Source: Mrakia gelida (taxonomy: Eukaryota > Basidiomycota > Tremellomycetes > Cystofilobasidiales > Mrakiaceae). Taken from it: DNA of 64,000 nucleotides. The DNA lies in the NCBI GenBank assembly GCA_024345305.1, contig BRON01000018.1, positions 496,001 to 560,000 on the forward strand. The letters run 5' to 3'. The notes beneath the pieces were generated by a model. That model made no database searches. It was not told where the DNA came from and worked only from the letters and a program-made list of their open reading frames with translations. The first letter of the stretch is position 1, and every line of letters begins with the position of its first letter. Of this stretch, positions 1-11,062 are shown piece after piece. The position numbers and the translations under genes were made by a program.

Positions 1-1686
1 AGCGACAGCAAACAGACTTGCGATTCAAAGCTCACTCCTCTTTCCTCTTTGCAGATCCCTTTGGCTCGGACCTCTCCACCGTCTCCGCTACCGATCTTGA
101 CAACGTTCAAACCATGAGGGAGGCCGCCGAGGCTGCTGAGGTGAGTCGTCGTGCTCGTTCGTTTCGTGTTCAGCTCGAACCTCTTGACGCGGCTGATCGA
201 TTCGTTTTCGTTTCTTTCCTTTCCAGTCTGACTTCAATGACGCCATCGCTGCTGCTGGAGCCGACACCGATGCTGGTATCGCTCTTCAGGTTGGAAAGAT
301 CAAGGTTAGTCGAGCAGAACTCGCTCTTTCTCGTCCTCGTTCTCGGCTCTCGTGGGCTCTCGCTGACCTCTTCGTCGTCTTGCTTCTTTCCACAACAGAA
401 CAAGGTCCTCAAACTCACCGGAGAGGTCCAAGCCCTCAAGATCCAAGCCGCTCAGGGAGCTTCCAACGCCGCCAAGATCGCTGCTGAGCAGAAGAAGTTG
501 ACCAGTGAGTCGCGTCGCTCTCTTTTCTCTTTCTCTCTTCTTGCCTCTTGAGTATATCTCTTCGACTCTCAAGCTCAACTGACTCGCTCTGTACTCCCTT
601 CCTCATCCTTTCAGACAACATCGGACTCGACACCGCCGCCTCTGGAGGAGCTTCCACCCCCGTCGCTGGATCTGCTGCTGCCCCCGTCGTCGCCGCCGTC
701 GATGCTGCTGTAGAGACCACCGCCGTCGCTGCCACTGCCACTGCCGTCGAGACTGCCACTGCTGTACGTCTTTCTCACCCTCCTCCCTCCAAAAAGTCGT
801 CGAAATTCAGCTCAAACTGACCTCGTTCTCCCTTCCTCCTCCCCCTCTTCTTCCCTTTTCAGGCCACCGCCACCGCCGTCGCTGCTTCGACCGGAACCTT
901 CGTCGAGCAGGCCTACGCTGATTTCGAGATCTCCTCCGGAAACGCTGGAACCGCCGAGGCTGAGGCCAACGCCGTCTTCGTTGGTTCGTTCTTTTCTCTT
1001 TTCCCTTTTCGACGTGTCCTTCGTTCGCTGACTCGACGTCTTGAATTTGACGAACCCAGACCCTTTCGGATCTGATCTCTCCACCGTGTCCGCTGCCGAC
1101 CTCAAGTCCGTTCAGACCATGAGGGAGGCTGCCGAGGCCGCTGAGGTGAGTTCCGTCCACGTTCGACTCGAGCAACGAACGAATTCACTGGACCAACTCG
1201 TTTCGTTCTCTCTTCTTCTCCTTCTCTCCCAGGCCGATTTCAACACCGCCATCGCTGCTGCTGGATCCAAGACTGATGCTGGAATTGCCCTCCAGGTTGG
1301 CAAGATCAAGGTTCGTCGAAACCAAACCGTCCCTTCTCGGTCTTCCTCCTCCTCGAGCTCTTCGCTGACCTCCTCGACGACTTTTCACTTCCTCTCCTCA
1401 GAACAAGGTCCTCAAGCTCACCGGAGAGGTCCAGGCTCTCAAGATCCAGGCTGATCAGGGAGCTTCCAACGCTGCTAAGATCACCGCCGAGCAGGCTAAG
1501 TTGACCAGTGAGTTTCGCGTCGTCGCCCTTCCTTTTCGCTCTTCGTCTTCCCGTTCTCGTTCGAATGATCGAGGTCGTCGATATCTTGAAACGAACTGAG
1601 ACTGTTTCTTTCTTCCTCAATTTTTCATAGACAACATCAAGCTCGACGTTGCTGCCGCTGGAGGAGCTTCCACCCCCGTCGTGTAA
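1..1686 (+). CDS. Secreted tandem small-secreted-protein-domain protein, 5' end outside window
   Basis: The first coding exon in the window begins at 55, directly after an intron acceptor, so the start and signal peptide lie upstream. Nine exons can be joined in frame: 55-140, 227-304, 399-504, 615-763, 863-983, 1060-1145, 1233-1310, 1402-1507 and 1631-1686 (TAA). They encode nearly two copies of one domain with these landmarks in order: YADFEISSGNAG, DPFGSDLSTVSA, TMREAAEAAE, ALQVGKIK, NKVLKLTGEVQALKIQA and a closing NIxLD..A.GGASTPV. The copies are joined by an Ala/Thr/Val-rich linker. The pattern matches what I remember of single-domain fungal 'small secreted proteins' of about 170 residues. 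Biochemical role is unknown; a cell-surface or secreted location is inferred. Introns fall at the same places in both copies, so the duplication included introns. Confidence 0.75.
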
Positions 1687-2501
1687 GGATGGGCGAGAAG
1701 ATCGAAAGGACGGAGTTAATCGTCGAGGGGACGTGTCGATTTGATGGCACTGCAGGAAGATCGAGAGTCTTCGAGAGGGCTTGAAGAGGCTGGGAGTGAT
1801 CAAGCTCCTCCTGTGGGAATGAAGGGGATGTGCGAGCTTTTTGAGGTGGAGGTTTCAGGTTCGATGTTGACGGACTCAGGAGAAAGGTGAGGGGTCTCGA
1901 TCTCGTTGTGTCGCTCTCTGGCCTCCAGCTCGCATCCGAAACGTTGGCTGACGGTCCGAACTTCGTTGTCGTTCATCTCCGGATCCCTGAAACGCGAGAG
2001 CTGCTGAAGAAGCGCTGCGACGACGTCTGGACAACGCGTCCCGTCTCGTCTCGCGCTCGCTCCTCCTCGCCGACTTCCCTCCTTCGCCCAACGTGGCTCT
2101 CCCCCGATCTCGCGCTACCGACGCCAAGATCTCTCCTCAACCCAAAAAAGGCCGCCTTCACACTCGTCGTCTTCTTGGCTCAAGATTCTGCCCGCCTGAA
2201 AAGACGAGCTGACCGTCTGCTTTTCTTCTCTCATCCATCATCTTCACCCTTCCTTTCCTTCGGATCACCTCCTCATCTTCTCTCAGCGCTAGTCGCCTTC
2301 ATCAAATTCCCACCTTCCTTTAATCACACAATCCTTGAGCTGGGTGAGTCGGGTCGTTCTCTTCGCTTTCGAAGAGTGGATGGTGTCGTGAGTCGTCGCT
2401 GACCTTCCTTCTTCCTCTTCTTCCTTTCACAGTCTCTCATCTACACCCTTAACCCTCCCATTACACTCTCATCAACTCTCTCCCCTACCCCTCCTCTCAA
2501 A
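1687..2501. other. Intergenic region between the two tandem-domain genes
   Basis: About 815 bp without a convincing gene. The last 250 bases become CT-rich and run into the start codon at 2502, which looks like a leader. A GTGAGT-to-CACAG stretch around 2343-2432 could be an intron in the 5' UTR of the next gene. Open frames here are low-complexity and I do not support them. Confidence 0.5.
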
Positions 2502-4789
2502 ATGCTCTTCCCCTCCTCCCTCCTCGTCCTCTCCTCCCTCCTCACCACAGCCCTCGCTCGACCCCTCCCTGACTCCCGAGCTACCCTCGTTTCCAACTAC
2601 GCCGACTTCCAGATCTCCGGTGGAGTAGGAGGCGACGCTAAAGCTGAGGCCGAGGCTGTTTTCGTTGGTGAGTCGAGCGCGTTGAGGGGCGAAGCGAACG
2701 CCAATAAGATTAAGAGCTGACCTCCCTTCGTCCTTCCTCCCTCGCTTCTCTCAGACCCCTTCGCCGGCGTCGACCTTGCTACTGTGTCCGCTGAGGATAT
2801 CAAGACCCTTCAGACCATGAGGGAGGACGCGGAGGCTGCTGAGGCTGACTTCAACACTGCGATCGAAGCTGCTGTGACTTCCCTTCTTCGTCGTCCTTTC
2901 ATCTCGCGATCCCCCAACTGACCTTCTCGCTCTACTCTTAAATCATATCAGGGAGGAACCAAGACTCCCGAGGGTATTAGCCTTCAGTGAGTCGTTCGTG
3001 TGCGTCTTCCAGTGTCGTCGTCTTCGTCGGTTCTGACTTGTTCGTTCTCTTCGTACCCGCAGAGTCGGAAAGATTAAGAACAAGGTCAGCTATCATTCAC
3101 TCACACTTATCTTCTTTCCATTCTGACCTCAATCCTCTCATCTTGCCTCCTTCCCAGGTTCTCAAACTGTGAGTTCGCCTTCGAACGAAACACAACGACG
3201 AGACGGGTCTCACCCCTCCTCTGATTCTCTATCCTCTTCAGTACCGGATTCCAACAAGTCCTCGTCATCCAAGCCGCTCAAGGAAAGGACACTGCTGCCA
3301 AATTCGCCGTCGAGCAGAAGAAGTGAGTCGCTTTGACTCGTCGTCGACGCGTCTCGCATTTCGGTGAAGCTGACCCTCTTCGTCCTTGTCATTGCAGGCT
3401 CGACAACAACATCAACCTCGATATCGCTTCTGCAGGTGTTGCGCCTACTCCTGTCGCTGGATCTAACGAGGCTCCTATCGCTGCTGCCGTCGAGGAGGTG
3501 AGCGGACTTCGTTCGAGGGGCGAGAAGGTCGATTGATAGCTGACCTCCCTCTCCCATCTCTTCTCCAGGTCGCCGCTGACGAGGAGGTTGTCGCTGACGA
3601 GGAAGCTTCTGCTGATGAGACTGCCGTCGAGGAGGAGGAGGTTGTCGAGGAGGAAGTTGTCGAGACTGAGGTCGGTTGAACGCTTTCGTCGACGCGTCTC
3701 CGATTTGGTCTCTCGCATTTCATCGCTGATCAGTCTCCTCTTCTCCACGTCCAATCATTCCAGACCGCCGCCGCCACTGGATCCTTCACTCTCCAAGAGT
3801 GAGTCCCCTTCGCCTCCAAAACCTCATCGAAGTCGACTCGATTCTGATCGCCCCGCCATTTTCTTCGTCTCCCCACCAGCTACGCCGACTTCCAGATCTC
3901 CTCAGGCTCTGCTGGTAACGCTGAAGTCGAGGCTGCCGCTGTTTTCATCGGTAAGCCTAGATCAGGAAACCCCCAGTCGTTCGCTTTGTCTCGTCGCTGA
4001 ACTTTCGACACGTCTCTTTCACAGCTCCTTTCCCCGATCTCACCGCCGTTACTGCCCAGGAGCTCTCTGACCTGAAGACCAGTAAGTCTCCTAAATTCTC
4101 GGGCCCGTCTCTCAGCAGCTGACCTTCTTCCTTCGCGTTATCAGTGAGGAGCGCCGCTGAAGCTGCCGAGGTCAGTCTTTCTCTCGCGGTCTTGTCTCGT
4201 CGCATCGAGGAACCCCCTCTCACTTTTGTCCTTGTCTCCGTCTTCTCGCTTAGTCCGACTTCAACGATGCCATTGCCGCTGCTGGAGGAACCAAGACTAC
4301 CGCTGGAGCTGCTCTTCAGGTCGGCAAGGTTCGTCGCGTCTCGCCATCGTGCCCCTCCTTTTCCCTCTCGTCCCTTGACTGACCCTCGTCTCGCCTCCCT
4401 TCTCCCATCTAACTCAAAATTCTATAGATTAAGGTCGTCCCTCACGCTCAGCTCACCATCGCGAGCCCCCATTTCGCAGAGGATACCTTCGCTAACTCCC
4501 GTCCCTCCCTCCCTCGTCGACCCAAACAGAACAAAGTCCTCAAGCTCACCGGTCTCTCGCAGATCATCCGAATCGAGATGGCTCAGGGAGACGGAGACGC
4601 TGCCAAGCTCGCTGTCGAGGAGAAGAAGTACGTCTCGAACTCCCCTCGTTTCGATCCTTCGAGTTTCGATTCGACGCGTCGCTCTCCCTCCGCTGAACCT
4701 CGTCCTTCCCTCTCTTCGTTTCCAGGCTCGCCAACAACATCGCCACCGACGTATCCAAGGCTGGAGATGCTTCCACTCCCGTTTTTTAG
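2502..4789 (+). CDS. Secreted two-domain small-secreted-protein family member
   Basis: The ATG at 2502 opens a signal peptide (MLFPSSLLVLSSLLTTALA) followed by the first domain, which starts YADFQISGGVGG. About 15 short exons join in frame, including an 11-nt exon at 3158-3168. Domain one carries DPFAGVDLATVSAED, TMREDAEAAEADF, VGKIKNKVLKL and LDNNINLD; domain two starts YADFQISSGSAG and ends LANNIATD...STPVF, stop at 4787-4789. Between them lies an acidic linker rich in Glu and Val (exons near 3502 and 3570-3670). One exon (about 4429-4629) carries a lineage-specific insertion before NKVLKLTG. The gene follows a paralogue in the same direction about 800 bp upstream, so local gene duplication plus internal duplication is the simplest history. 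Function is not known. Confidence 0.8.
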
Positions 4790-4944
4790 AGCTCAATCTG
4801 AATCAGAAAGATGAGCATTTCGTTTTGCTCGCCCGCTTGCTTTTGCTTTTCGCGTTAGACTATGAGCGTTATGGAATCGAACGACTTCCCGACGGAAGAA
4901 GACCACCAGGATCGAGATCTGGACAGTACAGAAGAAAGGCTAGT

Positions 4945-5987
4945 CTACAAAGCGTCTATCAAAGTCCTCCAGCTCTGAACCCTCTCGCACGTCGTCGCGT
5001 TCCTCGCATGATCCGGACATCCCTCCCCATCTTCGTATCCCTCGCTCCCATCCCAGCTCGCGTCGAGGTAAAAGAGCTCTTTGAGACCGCTGTCGGCGTA
5101 GTAGTAGCACGTCGAGGTTGAGCTGAGGTGCAGATAGCCGAAGGAGAGGAGGGAAGACGGTGAGCTTCGAGCAAGAGACAAGGTCGCGAACGACGAGGAC
5201 GAGAGAAAGAGAAAAGAGGAGAGAAGGACGTACGAGATGCATTCGAAGTCCGTCTCTGAGGACTGCCCGAGAGCGTATCCATCGGGGCAAGAGTGTCTGA
5301 GGAACGAAATGAAGCGAACGCGAAGATGATCAGTTTCGCGTCCTCGTCTCGTCTCGATTCAAGTCGAAAGTCCGACTCACTCAGTCTGCTCTCCTTCGCA
5401 GATCCCACCCACCGACTCCAACAAGTCTTTCTCATGCTCAGCAGACCCACACGTCGTGATCGCTCTCGACCATCGATCACACTGAGGGTCCGATCCTCTC
5501 GTCGGGTCGAACGAGCCGTCGGATTTGTAGTTGACGAGCTCGAAGCTGGCGTAGGCCTTGTAGAGGCAGCTGAGGGAGGGTGAAGCGGGTTCAGGCCTGG
5601 AGATGAGAGGAAGGGAAAATGGATTGCGAGAAAAAGGAGGGGAAGATGAGTGGGTGGAGAGAGAGAAGAAGACGAAAGGATAAGACCACGCACAGCGGCA
5701 GCCCACAACTGAGATATTCTTCGGGCGATGGGAGGGTTTCTACGTTGGAGGGACAGAGGTATCTGTAAGGAGGAGGGAAGAGGATGAGGCTGAGTCAGTT
5801 CGAGAGCTGTAAGGAGGAGAGCAGAGGATCGAGCTCACGTCGTGATCGGATTCGAACAGCGAACTCGAGGAGGAGGGTTGAGGTCGGAGTGAAGTCGAGC
5901 GGCCAGCCGAGTATGGATAGGAGCGGCGTCGGCGAGGAGGGACAGGGAGGTGAGGGCGAGTGAAGCGGCTAGGAGACGGGCGAGCAT
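4945..5987 (-). CDS. Small secreted cysteine-rich protein, unknown family
   Basis: Five exons join without a frame break: 5839-5987, 5694-5762, 5381-5596, 5234-5296 and 4945-5122, giving 224 residues. The N-terminus is a clear signal peptide (MLARLLAASLALTSLSLLADA) followed by AAPIHTR, where cleavage is likely. The mature part has 12 cysteines, an even number that would suit disulphide bonds, spread over motifs such as RVRCSNP, YLCPSN, SLSCLYKAY, SDPQCDRW, GGICEGE, HSCPDGYALG, FECIS and STCYYYAD. There is no transmembrane segment. The CPDGYxLG stretch recalls priA-type fungal secreted proteins, but I cannot assign it. It lies downstream of two other secreted-protein genes and is transcribed towards them. 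Extracellular or wall location is inferred; function unknown. Confidence 0.7.
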
Positions 5988-6427
5988 AGTTTGAGGGATG
6001 AAGAAAAGAAGGAGGGTGGGTCGAAGTTGAAGTCGCGAAGCTGATGGTGATGGTTGGTGGAGAGGTAGAGGGAAAGGTTGAGAGGGCAAGTTGAATAGAT
6101 TTGAGGAGAGCGTCGAGCGAAGTAGAAGATGCTGCGGAAAGAGAAGAAGGAGAGAAGGGAGGAGGGAGGATGAGCGAGGGAAGAAGGCAGAAGGATGAAA
6201 GGGAAATTCCGAGACTCACCCAAGCGACGAAAACAAGGTGAGACAGGCCACGGGTTCCTCCAGAGAAGTTCTTCCGTCTTCGGCGACGGAGGAGATGTAG
6301 CCGAGGTAGGAGCTGGAGAAGTCAAAGAATCAAGAAGGGGAAGAGTCAGTTCGTGTTCGAGACTCGACGGGTGAAAGCCAAACGACGAACCGAGACGTCC
6401 GACTTCTCTCAAAGGCCGACCGACAAG
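5988..6427. other. Intergenic or extended 3' exons between F-box gene and secreted gene
   Basis: About 440 bp. On the minus strand a splice-bounded block (about 6236-6327) is open and reads plausibly as protein (SYLGYISSVAEDGRTS...), with a canonical GTGAGT donor after it. It could be a 3' exon of the F-box gene under another splice choice, or a UTR exon. The part next to 5987 is CT-rich on the minus strand, as in other leaders here. Confidence 0.4.
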
Positions 6428-7513
6428 TTAGGACGATGTTGAAGCGGAAGACGGAGCTGAAAAGCAGTTGGCAAGAGTCTGATGAGCACGCTGCGACGAG
6501 AGAGTCTGCTGAATGTGGGACTCACTCAACGTGAGGCGACCTTGCGAAAACGGCACCACCGACCCATCCTCGATCTTCCAGCTCCAAGCCTTGTCAGCCC
6601 GATCCAGAGGAGGTCCTGTCCTCGCCGGGTCAAGCGGCTCCGCTTCCATCATGTCCGAAAGCTTGGTTCTTGACGAGAGGGGACATCCGACGAGGACGAC
6701 AGGTCTGGGGGGGGATTCCCACCGTCCTATGCATCGATAAACGTCGGGGTGCACGTCTTCGAATTGCTGTCTGAGTCGCGCGTGCATAAAGTGTTGATAA
6801 CTCCCTGATAGACGAGAGACGGACCATTCGCGGGATCCAGCGTAGTGAAGGCTCGGGAGGGAGGTCCTTTGACGGGGAGGAAGCAAGAAAGATTCGAAGG
6901 CCGTCGCGCTTTCGAGCCACAAGCGGACCTTCCTGTGCTGAACGTCGGCTCCAGTGCTCTTGGCGAAGTTACACAACTCGAGTTCGTCGTCGGAAAGCAC
7001 GATGTGGCTAGGGGAAGGAGGATGGGCGGGGAGGGAGGGGGGAGGGGCGAAGAGGGAAGGGAAGTCCAGGGTGAGGTCGAAGAAGACGATGCGTTTGACG
7101 TTTGGGAGGAGGGATTCGGGTTGGAAAGGGAGACGCGAGGAGAGTCGACCGGTTGATCTGATGTTCTCCTTTCACTTGTCGAGGTCTAGTGGAAGCTGAC
7201 CTTGTCGGTTGGTGTTGAAACGGACCTCCTCGACGAACGACCTTGATCGATCCTCGTCCGCTTCTCCTCCGAGGACTCCTGTCTCTGGATGGAAGAGATC
7301 GATCCAATCTTGGGTGTGCAGGATGGTGATGGATCGGAAGAAGAGGGGGAGGGAGAGTTGACGGATTCCTTTGGAGACTTGGAGGATGTGGGAGGTTGAA
7401 CGAGGAGGAGTCGGAGGGGAGGACAGCGACGGAAAGACGGGGAGGTCGCCTCCGAAGGCGAAGAAGAGGATTCTCTCGAGCACTTCGAGCGGGATTCGTA
7501 GAGGTTGGGACAT
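6428..7513 (-). CDS. F-box-like protein
   Basis: The ATG at 7513 opens MSQPLRIPLEVLERILFFAF, an F-box-like start (PLEVLERIL), followed by LQVSKGIRQLSLPLFFRSI, typical of fungal F-box receptors. These usually hand substrates to SCF ubiquitin ligases; the target is unknown. The frame meets a TGA near 7172 but continues in the same frame beyond it. An 81-nt intron at 7158-7238 (donor GTTCGTCG, acceptor CATCAG) removes the stop and keeps phase, so I use it. A second intron at 6457-6525 leads to the stop at 6428. The model is 311 residues. The 3' end is uncertain because a neighbouring frame stays open further. The gene is divergent from the formyltransferase gene, with 157 bp between start codons. 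Confidence 0.55.
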
Positions 7514-7670
7514 GCTGGTAGAGGAGGGTGAAGTGAAGTTATCGATAGAAGAGGTTGAGACGGTTGAAGGGAAAGCGAACGAACGAAGCAAAGCTCATCA
7601 AAGCTCCTTCAAAAAGCTCAACACCCTTCCCTTCCCTTCCGACCCTCACGACGCTTCCAACTTTGCAGCA
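7514..7670. promoter_or_regulatory. Bidirectional promoter, F-box / FMT1
   Basis: Only 157 bp separate the start codons of two divergent genes, so both promoters must share this stretch or lie in the neighbouring gene. CT-rich runs lead into each start. No TATA box is obvious. Confidence 0.5.
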
Positions 7671-9364
7671 ATGAAACACCTCAAACCCTTCGACATCCTC
7701 TTCATGGGCTCGGATCACTTTTCGATAGGAGTCTTGTCGAATCTGTTACGGAGTAAAGGTCAGCTCGGACGCCATGGAAGTCAGGGAAAGACGAGCTCGA
7801 GCTGACCTCCTCCTGTCCTTCCCTCGCTCTCCTTCCAGACGTATACAACTCCATCTCCGTCGTCGTTCCTGCTACCAAGATGAGAGGAAGGAGGAAGAAC
7901 GAGGAGTATATCCGTGAGTCTTTCGGTTTATCTTTAAGGGGAAGTAGGGAGGGTCGTCGAGGGAGGGGAAGGGCCGCTTTTTGTTGAGCTCGACGTTTCC
8001 TTCCCTCCCCTTCGCCCGTCTTTCGTCGCCGTTCTCTCTCCCTTTCCCTGACCCCTATTCTTCATATAAACTCTTTACAGCCGAACTCCAAAAGTTTGCC
8101 TTCTCCAAGAATCTACCTATCTTCCCCGTCCCTCCAACAGGTATCAAGGACTTCATCGTTCGTCCCACCGCTCTTGTCCTCCTCCCGTCCCTCTCAGATC
8201 TCATCCATCTTCTTTTCTCTCCTTGCCTACATGGTCAGCCCCCCGACGCTTTCCTCTCCCCCTCCCCAACGTCCATCCTCGTCACAGCCTCCTTCGGATC
8301 CATTCTCCCTCCCTCTCTCCTCTCCGTCTTCGAGGACGACCGCAAACTCAACATCCACCCGTCCCTCTTGCCCAAGTATCGAGGAGCGAGTCCCATACAG
8401 ATGGCTATCATGAACGGAGATCCTATAACGGGGGTGAGCATCATCGGTATGAGTGCGAAGGGGACGGACAGGGGAGATATATGGGAGCAGAAGGCCGTGG
8501 TGAGTTCGAAGTCTCCCGTTTCGCGCGACGTCCTTGTCCGAGCTCATCTCTTCTTCTTTGTTCCTTCGTTCGTCGATCAGCCCGTACCAGAAACAGCGAC
8601 TTACCACTCGATGATCCCTCTTCTCGCTGAGGAGGGAGCCATCGCTCTCATCAAGACCCTCAGGAAGATGATCATCGGATCGGTGAGCTCGAAGCTTCGT
8701 CGCGTCCTCTCCTCGCGAACCGAGCTGATCTTGTTCCTTTGCGTTTGGTTTCAGGCAACCTCGACACCTCAAGACGATTCGCTAGCTTCTCGAGCACCCA
8801 AGATCATGCATGAGACTGGAAGCCTGAACTTCGAGACCCAGACAGCTGTTGAGATTGAACGACTGTATCGAGCGATTGGGCATCAGGTTCGTCGTCTCGT
8901 CTCGTCTCCCTCCCCTTCCCTCACCCTTCTCACCCTCCCACCCACACTCAACTTCTTCTCCTCTCTCTCTACAGCAACACCTCTCCACCCTCCTCCCTCC
9001 TCACTCCCCTAACCAACTCCTCAAAGCCTCCACCTCCGGCTTCACTCCAGCTCTCTCCCTCTACTCCATCTCCCTCCCTCCCAACTCCTACCTCCCTCGT
9101 CACCCCCCACCACCAGGAACAGCCTTCTTCCACCCCCGTCTCAACGCCATCGCTATCCAGTGCGCGCAAGGACAGATCTTGGTTGAGGGAGCGCAGATTA
9201 GTGGGAAGTTCAGAGTTAGTGCGACGGAGTTGTGGGGTGGGTTCAAGGATGCTGGGAGGGTGGGAGTGATGGAGAGTGTGCAGTTGGGAGGGAAGGAGAA
9301 GAGGGAGGGAGCGGATCCTGGGTTTGGGGAGGGGGGGATGACGGGAGGGGAGAGCTGGCAGTGA
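7671..9364 (+). CDS. FMT1: Methionyl-tRNA formyltransferase, mitochondrial
   Basis: This enzyme puts a formyl group from 10-formyl-THF onto initiator Met-tRNA for mitochondrial translation. The N-terminal exon reads FDILFMGSDHFSIGVLSNLL, the Rossmann start of the formyltransferase fold. The catalytic segment is visible as LNIHPSLLPKYRGASPIQ, holding the Asn-His-Ser/Pro-Leu-Leu-Pro-x-Tyr-Arg-Gly signature, followed by GVSIIGMSAKGTDRGDIW. Exons: 7671-7758, 7839-7913, 8081-8499, 8581-8682, 8755-8886 and 8975-9364. A further 81-nt intron at 8158-8238 is likely, because removing it joins KDFI to PPDAFL and brings the spacing closer to the family; without it the protein is 401 residues. The C-terminal domain contains ILVEGAQISGKF. 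A mitochondrial presequence is not evident from this ATG, so an upstream exon is possible. Confidence 0.85.
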
Positions 9365-9648
9365 GCGGTGATTGATGTCTCGCTTTTTGTTGTTGGTCGA
9401 AGCGCTCGTCGATTTCGTGAGCATCGAAGGGAGCTGAGTGGAACGAGGTGCACCTCGCAGTCCAGAACGAGAAAACGCGAAGTCTCGATCCCGTCTCGGA
9501 GCTCAACAGCCCTTCGAACGCTTTCTCGTTCGTCCCGCTCGACGCGTCTCCCTCTCCCTCGCTTCTTCTCTCTCTCCCCCTCCTCTCCTCTCCCTCGAGT
9601 TCGTTAAACATGATCTGATTACGTCCCCAAAAAAATCCCTCTCTCTCT

Positions 9649-11062
9649 CTACGGTCCCCCAGGTCCTCCTCCCTGTCCACCTCGTCCTCCACCAGGCCCT
9701 CCTCCTCCCCTCCCACCCGGAGGTCCTCCCCTTCCTCCTCCTCCGAACCCTCCTCCACCACGCCCACCCCGATCTCCTCCTCCACCCATACCACCTCGAC
9801 CACCTCGATCCGACATGCCTCCTCGTCCTGCCGAACAACGAACAAACAAAAGAAAGAAAGCGAGAGGAAAGTCAGCGTTTCGTTCCGCAAAGGCTCGTCT
9901 CGTCTCGACCCTCCCAGCCGAACTCAACCCAACCCTCCCTTCCACCAGCATCACTCAAAGAAGAGGAAAAGAAGCTGACTCACCACCTCGTCCTCCACCG
10001 TTGTTGAACCCACCCCTACCACCTCGATCTCCACCTCGTCCTCCTCTGCTGTCGTTCCCTGAGCCGCGAGGACCACGGTTGTTTTCACGCATCTTGGCCT
10101 GGTCGGCTTGGACGGAATCGAGGACGGAGTCGGCTACACGGAGGTATTTGATCTGAAGAGGGGAGAAAAGAGAGGTCAGTTGGAGTTGAAGTGGGGAGAA
10201 GGGAGAGGGAGGAGGTGAGGTGAGGGAGGTGAGGTTCAGGTCGGGTGAGGTTGAGGTCGAGGTGAAGGAGGGAAGGAGAAGGCGATGAAGAGGGAGCAAG
10301 GAGTTTTGACGGCAGGGCAGGAGCAGGCAGAGTATAGGAGGAGTCTAGGAGTGCCTGGCGTTGCCGGAAGGAGGCCGAGGAGGTCGAGAGAAGGAGGGAG
10401 GAGGGAAGGAGAAGGAACTCCTCGAGCTCGCAGGTCTGAAGCTCATCGAAGCTCGAGCTCTACCTGTCTCCTCCCTTTGTTCCTTCGCCGTTCGTATACC
10501 CCCAGCAGCTCCACGGGCAAGCTGAGCTCCCGCTGGTCCTTCCCTATCATCCCAACAAGCCCTTCGCCGCCTCGAAACGAGCTCGTCCCAATCCATCGAC
10601 TTCCTCCCTCATCTCCTTCCACCTTCACGTCTTCGCGCCCACCCCTCCCTGATCAAGCTGAAAGCATGGACTTACTGTGTTTCCCCTGACGTAGCACTCC
10701 TTCATCTTCCAGAACCTCTCTCCATCCGCACTCGTCTGGAAGACCTCCCTGAGGATGACGTTCATGAAGTTATCGCACGAGACAAGATGTCCGTTGAACG
10801 TCTCTCCGTTTTTCAGCTCGACCAGCTGAGAAGAAACAAGATCGAAACGAGGTCAGCACGGACCACTATATGCAAGCGTGGAAGAGGAGGTCGTTCGCGT
10901 ACCATGGGTTTGTTTTGAGCTGCATTGAGCAGGGTGAGAGGAAGCTGGAGGGAGGGAAGGGGGGAAGGAGAAGGAGGAGGAGCGAGGTCAGCTTGAGCTC
11001 GTTTGGGCTTCGTTCGCGTCGCTTCGAAGGAGAGTTGAGGGGTGAGATGGGAAGCTCACCAT
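9649..11062 (-). CDS. LSM4: U6 snRNA-associated Sm-like protein LSm4
   Basis: LSm4 is a subunit of the LSm1-7 (mRNA decay) and LSm2-8 (U6 snRNA) rings. Exons: 11060-11062 (only ATG), 10903-10944 ([14 protein letters not shown]), 10676-10823 (LVELKNG... through CYVRGNT), 9984-10152 ([10 protein letters not shown] then RGG repeats) and 9649-9827 (a long Gly-Arg-Gly tail). Both Sm motifs are recognisable, as is the RGG tail typical of LSm4. Exon 3 is 148 nt where 150 is needed: after LVELKNG two bases are missing before [12 protein letters not shown], so the frame breaks near 10799-10806. LSm4 is essential in yeasts, so an assembly error is likelier than a dead gene. Intron 3 (10153-10675, 523 nt) is much longer than its neighbours. 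Confidence 0.88.

Noticed and set aside
7158..7200. 43-nt intron with a GTCAGC donor in the F-box gene
   Set aside because: It shifts the frame away from the leucine-rich continuation; the 81-nt choice is in phase.
9243..9954. Long Arg/Glu- or Gly-rich frames overlapping the LSM4 3' end
   Set aside because: They are shadows of the RGG-tail exon and GC-rich flank; only the LSM4 frame is supported.
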